A stretch of DNA of 50,613 nt from Clostridiaceae bacterium (GCA_009911065.1 QXWR01000036.1:1-50613); one strand, 5' to 3'; shown: positions 15,622-24,887, numbered from the stretch's first letter. The notes: generated by a model not told the origin, from the letters alone. A program made the numbers and translations.

Positions 15622-17223
15622 ATGGGAGATGTAAAGCTGCTAGACTGCACGCTGAGAGATGGCGGATATGTAAATGACTGGGAGTTTGGACATGATAATC
15701 TGGTAAGTGTCTTTGAACGTCTGGCAGATGCAGGAATTGACATAATTGAAGTGGGATTTTTGGACGAGAGACGTCCTTTTGATATGAATCGCAGCATTAT
15801 GCCAGATACAGACAGTGTGGCCCGAATCTATGGTTCTCTGAATCGGAGGCAGGCCATGGTGGTGGGAATGATTGATTATGGCACTTGTAGTATGGATCAG
15901 ATCAAACCGTGCAGCCAATCCTTTTTAGACGGGATTCGGGTCATCTTTAAAAAGCATTTAAGGGAACCAGCCATGGCTTTTTGCCGGGAGCTGAAAGAGA
16001 TGGGATACAAGGTGTTCGCCCAGATGGTGTCTGTTACCAGTTACAGTGATCAGGAGATGTTAGATCTGATTCGTCTGGCCAATGATCTGAAGCCTTATGC
16101 CGTATCCATGGTGGATACGTATGGTTTGCTGCACCAGGATAATTTGTTCCATTATTTTGATCTTCTCAACGAGAATTTGGATTTGGAAATCGGGTTGGGG
16201 TATCATGCCCACAACAATTTTCAGATGGGCTATGCAAACTGTATTTCCATGTTGGAGCGGAAAATTGACCGAATGATGATTGTGGACGGAAGCATCTACG
16301 GCATGGGAAAAAGTGCGGGAAATGCGCCTTTGGAGCTGATTGCCATGCGCATGAATCATCGATTTGGAAAAAATTATCAGATCAGTCAGATTTTGGAAGC
16401 CATTGATGCCAATATTACTCAGTTTTACAGTCCGGCCACTTGGGGTTATAATATGTTTTATTATCTAGCTGCTTCCAATGACTGCCATCCCAGCTATGTG
16501 AGCGATTTGATGAACAAAAGGACTTTGTCTATTAAATCGGTCAATGAGATTCTTGGCAAGCTGGAAGGGGAGAAGAAACTTCTCTATGACAGGGATTATA
16601 TGGAAGCTCTTTATGTGAATTATCAGAATAAAGAGGTGAATGATGAAAAGGCCAGAGAAGCGTTGAAAGAGATTTTCATGGACCGAAAGTTATTGATTGT
16701 CGGACCTGGCGTTACCATGAAGACCAGACAGGACCAGATTGAAGATTTTATCCGACAGCAGCACCCATTGGTGATTTCCATTAATTATATTCCGGAAAAG
16801 GTGATGCCGGATTATGTGTTTTTGAGTAATTCCAAGCGGTATGTACAGCTTGCCACTCGGTTAAGTCAGGAGAATCACAGAATTATTGCTACCTCCAATG
16901 TAACAGGAACCAGCGAGGAGGCGTTTTTGTATGTGTTGAATTACAGTTCCCTGATTGATGAGAAAGCCAAAATCGTGGACAATTCCCTGGTGATGCTGTT
17001 AAAGGCTTTGGGGAATGCAGAGGTTAAGGAGGTAACACTTGCTGGTTTTGACGGATATTCCAGTAAGTCTTCCAATTATTTTAACATGAGTATGGAGTAT
17101 GATTTTGTGAAAGAAATGGCAGATGATCTGAATCAATATACGATTCATTTTTTAAGGGAGCTGAAAGGCCGAATGAGCGTTCATTTTCTGACAGAGTCCC
17201 GTTATGAGGAGTGTGAGGAATGA
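15622..17223 (+). CDS. DRE-TIM aldolase with an extra C-terminal domain
   Basis: A 533-aa protein. Residues ~1-300 are an HMGL-like (DRE-TIM) aldolase/lyase barrel: LLDCTLRDGGYVNDW carries the metal and catalytic residues, and YHAHNNFQMG the second metal motif. This resembles 4-hydroxy-2-oxoacid aldolases. Residues ~345-533 form a separate alpha/beta domain (LLIVGPGVTMKTRQDQI, DYVFLSNSKRY, VTLAGFDGYSSKSSNYFNM), similar in style to domains in surface-glycan and flagellin modification proteins. The exact reaction is not known. The start follows a weak GGGAGAG site. The HAD phosphatase gene overlaps its stop, indicating translational coupling. Confidence 0.8.
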   Translation: MGDVKLLDCTLRDGGYVNDWEFGHDNLVSVFERLADAGIDIIEVGFLDERRPFDMNRSIMPDTDSVARIYGSLNRRQAMVVGMIDYGTCSMDQIKPCSQSFLDGIRVIFKKHLREPAMAFCRELKEMGYKVFAQMVSVTSYSDQEMLDLIRLANDLKPYAVSMVDTYGLLHQDNLFHYFDLLNENLDLEIGLGYHAHNNFQMGYANCISMLERKIDRMMIVDGSIYGMGKSAGNAPLELIAMRMNHRFGKNYQISQILEAIDANITQFYSPATWGYNMFYYLAASNDCHPSYVSDLMNKRTLSIKSVNEILGKLEGEKKLLYDRDYMEALYVNYQNKEVNDEKAREALKEIFMDRKLLIVGPGVTMKTRQDQIEDFIRQQHPLVISINYIPEKVMPDYVFLSNSKRYVQLATRLSQENHRIIATSNVTGTSEEAFLYVLNYSSLIDEKAKIVDNSLVMLLKALGNAEVKEVTLAGFDGYSSKSSNYFNMSMEYDFVKEMADDLNQYTIHFLRELKGRMSVHFLTESRYEECEE

Positions 17224-17876
17224 TGGAAAACCGATATGATTTGGTGGTTTTTGATGTGGATGGCACTCTTTTGGATACAACTCAGGGAGTGTTGGCTGGG
17301 GTAAAATATACCATTGAAAAAATGGGTTATCCAGAGCTTAAAGAGGAGCAGATGAAATCATTTATCGGACCTCCCATTCAGGATTCATTTGCCAAGATGT
17401 ATGGATTACAAGGGCCTGTTTTACAGGAACTGGCCACAATTTTCCGGGACAGGTACAGTCAGGTGGACTTGTTAAAGGCCGTACCTTACGATGGAATCTA
17501 CAAGGTTTTTGAGAAAATCCAGGAACGGGGAATGAAATCAGCCATTGCCACTTACAAACGGGAAGATTATGCCATCACTTTGCTAAAGCATTTTTCCTTT
17601 GACCGATACACTTTTGTTATGTATGGGGCGGACCACGAAAATAAACGAAAGAAAAAGGATATTATCCAAATGTGCATGGAAGCATTGAAAATAAAAAATC
17701 CGAAACGGGCGGTTATGGTGGGGGATACCATCCATGATGCCCTGGGAGCACAGGAGTTGGGGATGGATTTTATTGGCGTGACCTATGGTTTTGGGTTTGG
17801 AAAAGAAGAGGATATGGCCTTGGCAAAAGCTGTAGGGTGGGCTGATAAGCCAGAAGATTTGCTGCTGTATCTGTAA
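17220..17876 (+). CDS. HAD-family phosphatase (phosphoglycolate phosphatase-like)
   Basis: A 218-aa HAD hydrolase. Motif I is VVFDVDGTLLDTT with both catalytic Asp residues, motif III/IV is MVGDTIHDALGA, and the alpha-helical cap lies between. It resembles Gph/YbjI-type small-molecule phosphatases; the substrate is unknown. The start overlaps the aldolase stop (ATGA), and a second ATG lies one codon on. It is followed after ~100 nt by a TPP enzyme, so it probably dephosphorylates an intermediate or product of the same pathway. Confidence 0.85.
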   Translation: MMENRYDLVVFDVDGTLLDTTQGVLAGVKYTIEKMGYPELKEEQMKSFIGPPIQDSFAKMYGLQGPVLQELATIFRDRYSQVDLLKAVPYDGIYKVFEKIQERGMKSAIATYKREDYAITLLKHFSFDRYTFVMYGADHENKRKKKDIIQMCMEALKIKNPKRAVMVGDTIHDALGAQELGMDFIGVTYGFGFGKEEDMALAKAVGWADKPEDLLLYL

Positions 17877-17979
17877 ATCTTTGAGGATAAGGACACAAAA
17901 GAAAAGAAGCTGGAATGCCAAAGAAAAGGAGAAAAGAGAGAAACAGGCAGCAGGAACCGGGAGAAGAGAGGCGGTCAGA

Positions 17980-19773
17980 ATGAGAATAAAAATAGCAGAA
18001 TATGTATCACAGTTTCTTGTGGATCATGATATGAAGGATTGTTTTATGATTACCGGGGGAGGAGCCATGCATTTGGATGACGCCCTGGGACATCAGAGAG
18101 GTATGCGGTGTATTTTTAATCACCATGAACAGGCTTGTGCCATTGCAGCAGAGGGGTATGCCCGGATGACTGGGAAGATGGCTGCTGTGTGTGTGACCAG
18201 CGGACCTGGAGGAACCAATGCTATAACCGGAGTTATGGGTGGATGGACAGACTCCATTCCCATGTTTGTAATTTCCGGACAGGCAAAGAGGGAGACTACC
18301 TTGTGGTCTTGTCCCGATCTGGGATTAAGGCAGTTGGGAGATCAGGAGATTGATATTGTCCGCTCAGTATCCAACATGACAAAATATGCGGTTATGGTGA
18401 CAAATCCCCTGGAGATTGCCTACCATCTGGAAAAAGCCTATTATCTGGCCATGGAAGGACGCAAAGGTCCGGTATGGCTTGACATTCCTTTGGACATTCA
18501 GGGCGCTCATGTGAATACGGAGGAGTTGGCTCATTTTGATCTGCATCAGGAAAGAATGTGGCAGACACCGGAAATTAAGGATAGTCTGGTGAAAGAAATA
18601 TTGGAGAAAATCAAAAAGGCAAAAGCGCCTCTGATTCTGGCAGGTACCGGTGTAAGGCTGGCAGATGCAGGAAAGGAATTGCTTGCTGTGGTGGAAAAGC
18701 TTCGTATTCCTGTGGTCACAGCCTGGAATGCCAATGATCTGGTGGCTTTTGACAATCCCTGTTTTGCTGGAATGCCGGGAACGGTGGGAACAAGACCTGG
18801 TAACTATGCCCTGCAAAACTGTGACCTGCTTTTAAGTCTTGGGTGCCGGATGAACATTCGTATGATTGGATACAATCATTTTGATTTTGGAAAAAATGCA
18901 TACAAGATTGTGGTGGATATTGATGCCAGAGAGCTGGCAAAGCCTACCATAAGGCCGGATCTGCCGGTTTGTGGGGATGTGAAACAGTTTTTAAAGAAGA
19001 TTCTTAACTGTGGATACGCTCCGGCAAAGGAACATGGTCCATGGAAAGAGTGGTGCCGGGGACTGGTGGAAAAATATCCGGCGGCTCTTGAAAGTTATCA
19101 CAATCTGGAAGGCGGACCGGTAAATCCTTACATTTTTATGGACATTCTTTTTGATGTGCTGAATCGAGACGACCGGATTGTCTGCGGAAATGGAAGCGCC
19201 TGTGTGGTTACGTTCCAGGCATCCAAAATCAAACAGGGGCAGCGAATGTTTTCCAATTCCGGCTGTGCGGCCATGGGGTATGGACTTCCGGCGGCTCTTG
19301 GGGTAGCAGTGGCAGAACCGGACAGACGGATTGTCTGTATTGACGGTGACGGAAGCATTATGATGAATTTACAGGAATTGGCTACCATTGCCCACAATCA
19401 TTTGAATGTGAAGATTATTCTTCTCAATAATCATGGCTATCATTCCATCCGGCAGACACAGATGAATCTGTTCCGTCCGCCGTTTGTGGGAATTGATTCG
19501 GAAAGCGGTGTGGGATTCCCGGATTTTGAAAAGCTTTCTCAAGCTTTTGGCATTTCATATTTTTGTCTGGAAAAGGAGACGGAATGCAGACGAGGGCTGG
19601 AGCAAGTGCTCAACTGGGATGGCCCGTGTCTTTGCCAGGTGATGGTAGACCCAAAACAGGATTTTGCGCCCAAATCCTCTTCCAAAATTTTGCCGGACGG
19701 CCAGATTGTATCTCCATCTCTGGATGATATGGCTCCATTTATTGAACCGGAGGTATGGACCAGTCCTGTTTAA
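17980..19773 (+). CDS. Thiamine-pyrophosphate enzyme of the acetolactate synthase/decarboxylase superfamily
   Basis: A 597-aa protein with the three-domain layout of acetolactate synthase. The catalytic Glu lies in HHEQACAIAAEGYAR, SGPGGTNAITG is in the Pyr domain, and the TPP/Mg motif is GDGSIMMNLQELAT ending in NNHGYHS. It is unlike ordinary IlvB in context: no small subunit and no ilv genes are present. Its position beside an aldolase and phosphatase suggests carboligation or decarboxylation in a specialised pathway. ATG 17980 follows GAGGCGG; the frame stays open upstream to 17881 with basic, low-complexity residues that are unlikely to be translated. Confidence 0.82.
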   Translation: MRIKIAEYVSQFLVDHDMKDCFMITGGGAMHLDDALGHQRGMRCIFNHHEQACAIAAEGYARMTGKMAAVCVTSGPGGTNAITGVMGGWTDSIPMFVISGQAKRETTLWSCPDLGLRQLGDQEIDIVRSVSNMTKYAVMVTNPLEIAYHLEKAYYLAMEGRKGPVWLDIPLDIQGAHVNTEELAHFDLHQERMWQTPEIKDSLVKEILEKIKKAKAPLILAGTGVRLADAGKELLAVVEKLRIPVVTAWNANDLVAFDNPCFAGMPGTVGTRPGNYALQNCDLLLSLGCRMNIRMIGYNHFDFGKNAYKIVVDIDARELAKPTIRPDLPVCGDVKQFLKKILNCGYAPAKEHGPWKEWCRGLVEKYPAALESYHNLEGGPVNPYIFMDILFDVLNRDDRIVCGNGSACVVTFQASKIKQGQRMFSNSGCAAMGYGLPAALGVAVAEPDRRIVCIDGDGSIMMNLQELATIAHNHLNVKIILLNNHGYHSIRQTQMNLFRPPFVGIDSESGVGFPDFEKLSQAFGISYFCLEKETECRRGLEQVLNWDGPCLCQVMVDPKQDFAPKSSSKILPDGQIVSPSLDDMAPFIEPEVWTSPV

Positions 19774-19841
19774 TGGGAAAAATTTAATGGGGGAAATGGA
19801 ACGAAAAGATTTTACAGATAACAAGGAGGAGGAAGAAGTTT

Positions 19842-21026
19842 ATGTTTAACTTTCAGTATTACACACCAACAAAGGTTGTTTTTGGAAAAGGGACAGAAAA
19901 AGAAACTGGAAGACATGTGAAGGAGCAGGGGTGCGGCAAGGTATTGATTCATTATGGAGGGGGAAGCGTGGTGCGTTCCGGGCTGCTGGACCGGGTAAAG
20001 AAATCTTTGGAGGAAGAGGGGATTTCCTTTACAGAACTGGGAGGCGTGGTGCCAAATCCAAGACTTTCTCTGGTTTATGAGGGCATTGCTCTGGCAAAAA
20101 AGGAGAAGGTGGACTTTATTCTTGCCATTGGCGGAGGAAGCGTGATTGACTCGGCTAAGGCCATTGGATATGGGGTGGCCAATGAGGGAGATGTATGGGA
20201 CTTTTATGATCATACCCGTCAGGCAACCGGATGTCTTCCCATTGGCGCGGTAGTGACCATTGCCGCTGCAGGCAGCGAGATGAGCAACAGCTCGGTGATC
20301 ACCAAGGAGGAGGGCGGTGTAAAGCGAGGGTACAATAATGATCTCTGCCGTCCCCGCTTTGCCATTATGAATCCTGAACTTACCGTTACATTGCCGGATT
20401 ATCAGACGGCTTGTGGGTGTACGGATATTTTGATGCACACAATGGAACGGTATTTTACCAGTGGCGGAAACATGGAAATTACAGACAGCATGGCAGAGGG
20501 TCTCATGGTTACGGTTATAAAAAATGCAAAGATTTTGTGTGAAGACCGGGAAAATTACGACGCAAGGGCAGAGGTTATGTGGGCAGGAAGCTTGTCTCAC
20601 AATGGACTTACTGGCTGTGGCAATGACGGAGGAGATTTTGCCAGCCATGGACTGGAGCACGAGATGGGCGGTCTGTATGATGTGGCTCATGGAGCTGGTC
20701 TTGCAGCAATATGGGGAAGCTGGGCCAGATATGTGTATCTCAACTGTCTGCCCCGGTTTTACCGTTTTGCAGTGAATGTAATGGGGGTAAAGGACGAAGG
20801 AACCCAGGAAGAGGTTGCCTTAAAGGGGATTGAGGCTATGGAAGACTTTTACCGTTCCATTCATATGCCAACCTCGTTTGCAGAGCTTGGAATTACTCCC
20901 ACAGAGGAGGAATTACAGACCATGGCTCACAAGTGCAGCGTGGCAAGCGGTGGAGCCAAAGGGTCTGCCAGAGTTCTGCATGAGGAGGATATGCTGGTAA
21001 TTTATCGAATGGCGGCGGAAAAATAA
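19842..21026 (+). CDS. Iron-containing alcohol dehydrogenase (BdhA/YugJ-like)
   Basis: A 394-aa group-III alcohol dehydrogenase. The cofactor motif AIGGGSVIDSAKAI and the metal ligands are visible: Asp and His in CGCTDILMHTMERYF, then His residues in HGLEHEMGGLYDVAHGAGLA. It is closest in pattern to NAD(P)H-dependent butanol dehydrogenases. The start has AAGGAGGAGG upstream. It lies 68 nt after the TPP enzyme gene, so it could reduce an aldehyde formed by that enzyme, or act independently in fermentation. No terminator is evident before the convergent gene 25 nt away. Confidence 0.9.
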   Translation: MFNFQYYTPTKVVFGKGTEKETGRHVKEQGCGKVLIHYGGGSVVRSGLLDRVKKSLEEEGISFTELGGVVPNPRLSLVYEGIALAKKEKVDFILAIGGGSVIDSAKAIGYGVANEGDVWDFYDHTRQATGCLPIGAVVTIAAAGSEMSNSSVITKEEGGVKRGYNNDLCRPRFAIMNPELTVTLPDYQTACGCTDILMHTMERYFTSGGNMEITDSMAEGLMVTVIKNAKILCEDRENYDARAEVMWAGSLSHNGLTGCGNDGGDFASHGLEHEMGGLYDVAHGAGLAAIWGSWARYVYLNCLPRFYRFAVNVMGVKDEGTQEEVALKGIEAMEDFYRSIHMPTSFAELGITPTEEELQTMAHKCSVASGGAKGSARVLHEEDMLVIYRMAAEK

Positions 21027-21051
21027 AAAGCCTTTGAGTAAGAAAATTCTT

Positions 21052-22290
21052 TCATAAAGTTTCCTGGATGTGGGTGCAGTTTGTTTTTGGAATTGGCGGA
21101 ATATACTGCATCCATATCCGGTCTTCTGGTCTTTCATCAACCAGATATATAATGGCCAGGAAAAACCATTCCAAAGGCTTCATAAGTACATAGATGAAAT
21201 CTGCCACATAGGGAGAGCGAATCCGGCGGGCGATGGGAAAGCCGTAGGTGTCATAAAAATTGCGCAATTTGCCATGAAACCGGGGCAGATGTTCTTCCAG
21301 AACCTGCTCAAAGGCATTGGCAATACACAACTGACGGTTTACGATTACCCAATGTCCGTGGCGGATGCCCATGCGCACTGGTTTTACCAGCGATTTATGA
21401 CCGCCTGCAGCCACCGTACACAGATAATGGTCGTCAAGCATTACATTGGGGGGCGAAATTTTGGTGGACAGATTCCAGTCGCTGGTTTCGGTCCAGGCCC
21501 GAATCAGATTGTCTGGCCGCTGGCCAAAAAGAGACAGGACAATCAGGCCAAGAACAGCAATGGGCCAGAACAGAAGAAACGCCTGAAAGGGCCAGACAGC
21601 GGAATCCATCATTTTCTGGTTAAGGTATTCCAGAAATGGATTGGAAAAACGGCGTTTTTCAGATTCCTCGATTTTTTTCCAGTCAGCCGCTTTTTCCCGG
21701 ATGATCTTAATGCCAATGATGATACAGTTCAAGGGAAGCAGGCATAAAAAACATTCGGTGCCGTCGATACTGAATACCTGGAAGATCCAGAAAATACAGA
21801 TTACCATGCCGGTTCCCATGGAAGAGATACTAAGGACTGTCACCAAAGGGGGCATTTTCTTTAATGGAACACATCTTAAAACCAAATATCCCAAAATCCC
21901 CATGATCAGAAAGAAACGCACCCCAGGCCATGCAGGAGGCCAGATGGGGCTGTGAGTCTGATTGTTGATTAAAGTCACAGTCCAGTCTGCTTTGAATTTA
22001 ATATCGCTTAGTAATAGCAGGAGAAGGGTGAAGACGATACCCAAAGCGAGGGTGAAAATTTCCACTGCCAAAACCGTTCTTCGGTTTTTTATTGTTTCCC
22101 AGTCACGGAAACAGTATATCAGGTTATATACGGTTAATACCAGAGGCAATATCAGGAATATGCCAAAAGCTGAGGCGCAGATAAACAGTGCCAGCAGACT
22201 TGGCTGTCCCACAGAAGCCAGATAAAAAGCAGGGATAGTGATCATAAAAAACACTCCCAAAAGAACAAGCAGAAGAAATTTTTTATTCAT
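21052..22290 (-). CDS. Multi-pass membrane protein, DUF6688-like
   Basis: A 412-aa protein with about six to seven hydrophobic helices in the first 270 residues (FLLLVLLGVFFMITIPAFYL first). A conserved C-terminal region contains YLCTVAAGGHKSLVKPVRMG, RQLCIANAFEQVLEEHLPRF and RIRSPYVADFIYVLMKPLEW. I associate this C-terminal pattern with DUF6688, from memory. Function unknown. The start has AAGAAAGGA about 9 nt upstream and a sigma-A promoter at 22323-22351 (TTGTCA, 17 nt, TAAAAT). It is transcribed singly and converges on the alcohol dehydrogenase. Confidence 0.75.
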   Translation of the reverse strand: MNKKFLLLVLLGVFFMITIPAFYLASVGQPSLLALFICASAFGIFLILPLVLTVYNLIYCFRDWETIKNRRTVLAVEIFTLALGIVFTLLLLLLSDIKFKADWTVTLINNQTHSPIWPPAWPGVRFFLIMGILGYLVLRCVPLKKMPPLVTVLSISSMGTGMVICIFWIFQVFSIDGTECFLCLLPLNCIIIGIKIIREKAADWKKIEESEKRRFSNPFLEYLNQKMMDSAVWPFQAFLLFWPIAVLGLIVLSLFGQRPDNLIRAWTETSDWNLSTKISPPNVMLDDHYLCTVAAGGHKSLVKPVRMGIRHGHWVIVNRQLCIANAFEQVLEEHLPRFHGKLRNFYDTYGFPIARRIRSPYVADFIYVLMKPLEWFFLAIIYLVDERPEDRIWMQYIPPIPKTNCTHIQETL

Positions 22291-22322
22291 AAATGAAATG
22301 TCCTTTCTTGAAGAATAGTTTC

Positions 22323-22351
22323 ATTTTATCATGGGACCTATGAAATGACAA
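22323..22351 (-). promoter_or_regulatory. Sigma-A promoter of the DUF6688-like gene
   Basis: On the minus strand TTGTCA (22351-22346) and TAAAAT (22328-22323) are spaced by 17 nt, about 30 nt before the start codon. Confidence 0.6.
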
Positions 22352-22408
22352 TGGAAATTGGATATTGTGAGAAATTGTTTTGAAACCAAGGATCAAAAGG
22401 AAGGTATT

Positions 22409-23287
22409 ATGATACGAATTACAACACTTATGGACAATGAACTGTCTGCCAATAAGGCTTTGCTTTGCCAGCATGGCCTGTCATTTTTGGTGGAGCGGGA
22501 TAACTTCCGTATTCTTTTTGACTGTGGACCAGGGGAGGCTATGTGCCGGAATGCTCACCGGCTGGGACGGGATCTTGTGAATCTGGATGGAGTTGTTTTA
22601 AGTCACAGTCATTACGATCATGGAGCTGGCTATCGGGATTTTCTGGAGCAGGGGAAAGGAAGTTTTATTTCTGCAGGCAATGAGTCAAGCACTATGCTTC
22701 CCCCAGGGGCTTTGACTCTTTATACAGGCCCTCATTTTTTTGAGCCGAAATATGCCAGAAACGGGTTTGGCTTTACGGATCTTTCCGTTGGCTTTGACAG
22801 AGAATTTCTTGAGAAGCATCATGTGGAGCATCATGTGTGTCAGGGAAGAGAAGAGTTGGCCAAGGGAATATGGCTGGTAGGAGATTTTCCCAGACAATAT
22901 GAGTTTGAGACCATTCCGGACCGCTTTGTCCGGCAGGTGGGGGAACGGATGATTCCAGACGATTTTGCAGACGAGATTTGCCTTGTGCTGGAAATGAAGG
23001 AAGGACTTGTAATTTTAGCAGGCTGTTCTCATCCAGGGATTTTGAATATGACAGAACATATTCGGCGGATTTTTGCAAAACCGGTTTATGCCATTTTCGG
23101 AGGTACTCATTTGAAAGAGGCAGACGAAGAGCGAGTCCGTTTGACTGTGGATTATCTCAAATGGGCAGGGTTGAGGCTGTTGGGGTTGAATCACTGTTCC
23201 GGCACATCAGCAAAAGAGCGGATTGCCAGAGATTTTCAGGTAAAAAGCTGTTTTATGAGGGCAGGGGATTGTGTGTTTTTGGAGTAA
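22409..23287 (+). CDS. MBL-fold metallohydrolase
   Basis: A 292-aa metallo-beta-lactamase-fold protein with the metal motif SHSHYDHGAGY (HxHxDH) after the strand LDGVVLS, and AGCSHPGILNM as the later His motif. It fits the subgroup often labelled 7,8-dihydropterin-6-methyl-4-(ribofuranosyl)aminobenzene-phosphate synthase-like; the actual substrate is unknown. The N-terminal segment MIRITTLMDNELS is typical of this subgroup. The start at 22409 has AAGGAAGG upstream; the frame begins earlier at 22358 without support. A bidirectional terminator follows. Confidence 0.85.
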   Translation: MIRITTLMDNELSANKALLCQHGLSFLVERDNFRILFDCGPGEAMCRNAHRLGRDLVNLDGVVLSHSHYDHGAGYRDFLEQGKGSFISAGNESSTMLPPGALTLYTGPHFFEPKYARNGFGFTDLSVGFDREFLEKHHVEHHVCQGREELAKGIWLVGDFPRQYEFETIPDRFVRQVGERMIPDDFADEICLVLEMKEGLVILAGCSHPGILNMTEHIRRIFAKPVYAIFGGTHLKEADEERVRLTVDYLKWAGLRLLGLNHCSGTSAKERIARDFQVKSCFMRAGDCVFLE

Positions 23288-23322
23288 TGGAGGACACCAG
23301 GAGTCAGCAGGATATTTCCCAA

Positions 23323-23352
23323 AAAGAAAAAGAGCTTCGGCTCTTTTTCTTT
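23323..23352. terminator. Bidirectional intrinsic terminator
   Basis: A 13-bp stem AAAGAAAAAGAGC with GCTCTTTTTCTTT closes on a TTCG tetraloop. It lies between the convergent MBL and acetyltransferase genes. Confidence 0.85.
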
Positions 23353-23362
23353 GGAATCTTTT

Positions 23363-23977
23363 TTATGGTTCGATTTCAATGTCAATTTCCAGATTTCGGA
23401 AATAATAGTTTCGGTCCCTTTCTCCGATTTCCCTAAGAATGCGGCAGGGATTTCCGACGGCGACCACACCGGAAGGAATATCTTTTGTCACAATGCTTCC
23501 GGCTCCGATTACCGTGTCATCTCCAATGGTTACTCCTGGCAGAAGGATGGCTCCGGCTCCAATCCACACATTATTTCCCACATGAATATCTGCATTAAAC
23601 TGCATTTCCCGCTTTCTTAAATGAGGCTCTATAGGGTGTCCGGCAGAAGACATGGTTACATTGGGACCAATCATCACATGGTTTCCTATATAAATATTGC
23701 CGTCATCGGTCATGGTCAGATGAAAATTGGCGTACACATGATCTCCGAAAAATACGTGTTTTCCTCCCCAGTTGGAATAAAAGGGGGGTTCAATATAACA
23801 GCCTTCTCCCACATGACCGAGCATTTCTTTTAAAAGTTTTTGTCGTTTTTCCAGCTCAAACGGCATGGTTCGGTTAAATTCATACATTTTTTCCAGGTAT
23901 CCAAATTGTTCCTTTAAAATCTCTGGTTCGCCGGGATCGTACAGTTTTCCAGCCAGCATTCGTTCTCTGTTTGTCAT
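23363..23977 (-). CDS. Maltose/galactoside O-acetyltransferase family protein
   Basis: A 204-aa acetyl-CoA-dependent sugar O-acetyltransferase of the LacA/Maa/NodL type. The N-terminal Mac domain (MTNRERMLAGKLYDPG) is followed by left-handed beta-helix hexapeptide repeats (IYIGNHVMIGPNVTM, HVGNNVWIGAGAILLPGV, IGDDTVIGAGS). The catalytic His lies in SAGHPIEP. The natural acceptor is uncertain. The start has GGAGGAAA on the minus strand. It shares a terminator with the MBL gene and lies just downstream of the amidotransferase gene on the same strand. Confidence 0.92.
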   Translation of the reverse strand: MTNRERMLAGKLYDPGEPEILKEQFGYLEKMYEFNRTMPFELEKRQKLLKEMLGHVGEGCYIEPPFYSNWGGKHVFFGDHVYANFHLTMTDDGNIYIGNHVMIGPNVTMSSAGHPIEPHLRKREMQFNADIHVGNNVWIGAGAILLPGVTIGDDTVIGAGSIVTKDIPSGVVAVGNPCRILREIGERDRNYYFRNLEIDIEIEP

Positions 23978-24029
23978 TTTTTCCTCCTACTTGGTGTGTT
24001 TATTTCATTGGTTTTTATTCGATTGGATC

Positions 24030-24725
24030 TTACTTGCATGCGTCAATCAATGCCTGAAACAGCCGCTGCTGTATGGGAGTATGTCTGGTCATATATTCTG
24101 GATGCCACTGGACGGCAAGGCAAAAGGGATAATCTTTAAGTTCCAGCGCCTCAGGAAATCCTTCTGGACTGTCAGCCGTAATTTGCAGGCGATCTCCAAT
24201 GGTATCCGGGATTTGATGGTGGAGGCTGTTGACAGTGGCTGTATCAGAGCGAAGAAGCCGGGATATAAGGCTGTATGGCTTTAGGTCAACGGGATGTGTG
24301 GCATAGGCCCGGTGGAGGAAATCTGCATGTTTGTATTCCTGCTGAAATTTAATATCCTGGATTAAAGTGCCGCCAAGGGCAATGTTAAGAAGCTGCATAC
24401 CGCGGCCAATGCACAATAGTGGTTTTTGTGCTGCCAAAACGGCCTGTATGAGCGCCAGCTCAAAATGGTCTCGCCGCCGCTCTGGCGGGCCGCATCCCGG
24501 CTGGGAGAGCTGTCCGTATACCTCCGGATGGATATCTGGTCCGCCGGGAAACAGAAAACCAACGCACTGTTTTAGGGCAGCTTCTATGGCAGCAGGGGAG
24601 GCATTCCAGGAAAGAAGCTGTGAGGCGCCTCCGGCTTGTGTAAGGCAGCGGGTGTATTTGTACTGCATATAACAGCGAAGCGGGTCTTTTCCTATGACGG
24701 GAACTCCAATGAGGGGATAGAGCAT
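24030..24725 (-). CDS. Class-I glutamine amidotransferase-like protein (peptidase C26/PuuD type) with altered nucleophile
   Basis: A 231-aa protein of the gamma-glutamyl-GABA hydrolase family. The oxyanion region FLFPGGPDIHPEVYG, the elbow region and the catalytic His motif VQWHPEYM are in place. The expected elbow GICRG reads CIGRG: residue 107, where the nucleophilic Cys belongs, is Gly, and a Cys stands at 105. The codons are clear (TGC ATT GGC CGC GGT). It may therefore be inactive as a hydrolase, or use a shifted Cys. The start at 24725 has AGGAGG about 9 nt upstream. The natural substrate is unknown. Confidence 0.8.
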   Translation of the reverse strand: MLYPLIGVPVIGKDPLRCYMQYKYTRCLTQAGGASQLLSWNASPAAIEAALKQCVGFLFPGGPDIHPEVYGQLSQPGCGPPERRRDHFELALIQAVLAAQKPLLCIGRGMQLLNIALGGTLIQDIKFQQEYKHADFLHRAYATHPVDLKPYSLISRLLRSDTATVNSLHHQIPDTIGDRLQITADSPEGFPEALELKDYPFCLAVQWHPEYMTRHTPIQQRLFQALIDACK

Positions 24726-24887
24726 GGAGCGGTTCCTCCTGATTTGAATTGCCTCTATTATAGTAACAGTTTGGATGACTGTCAACTATTTGTAGTGGAA
24801 GATATTTTGTGGAAACGGCTGGTTCCAGTTCGACCGTGGGCTGTTATGAACGGCTGTTTTGCGGCTATTGTCACAGGGGGAATTTCG

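Noticed and set aside
15622..19773. Phosphonate biosynthesis cluster
   Set aside because: TPP decarboxylase, aldolase and iron dehydrogenase types occur in phosphonate clusters, but there is no PEP mutase, so this reading is unsupported.
17980..19773. Ordinary acetolactate synthase large subunit (IlvB) call
   Set aside because: No regulatory subunit or ilv genes are nearby and the context is a specialised pathway, so only the superfamily is named.
19812..20690. 292-aa open frame on the minus strand opposite the iron alcohol dehydrogenase
   Set aside because: Its codons mirror the real dehydrogenase motifs on the plus strand and no family is recognisable.
21070..21747. 225-aa plus-strand frame opposite the DUF6688-like gene
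   Set aside because: It is antisense to conserved C-terminal residues of the minus-strand gene, with no ribosome site or family pattern.
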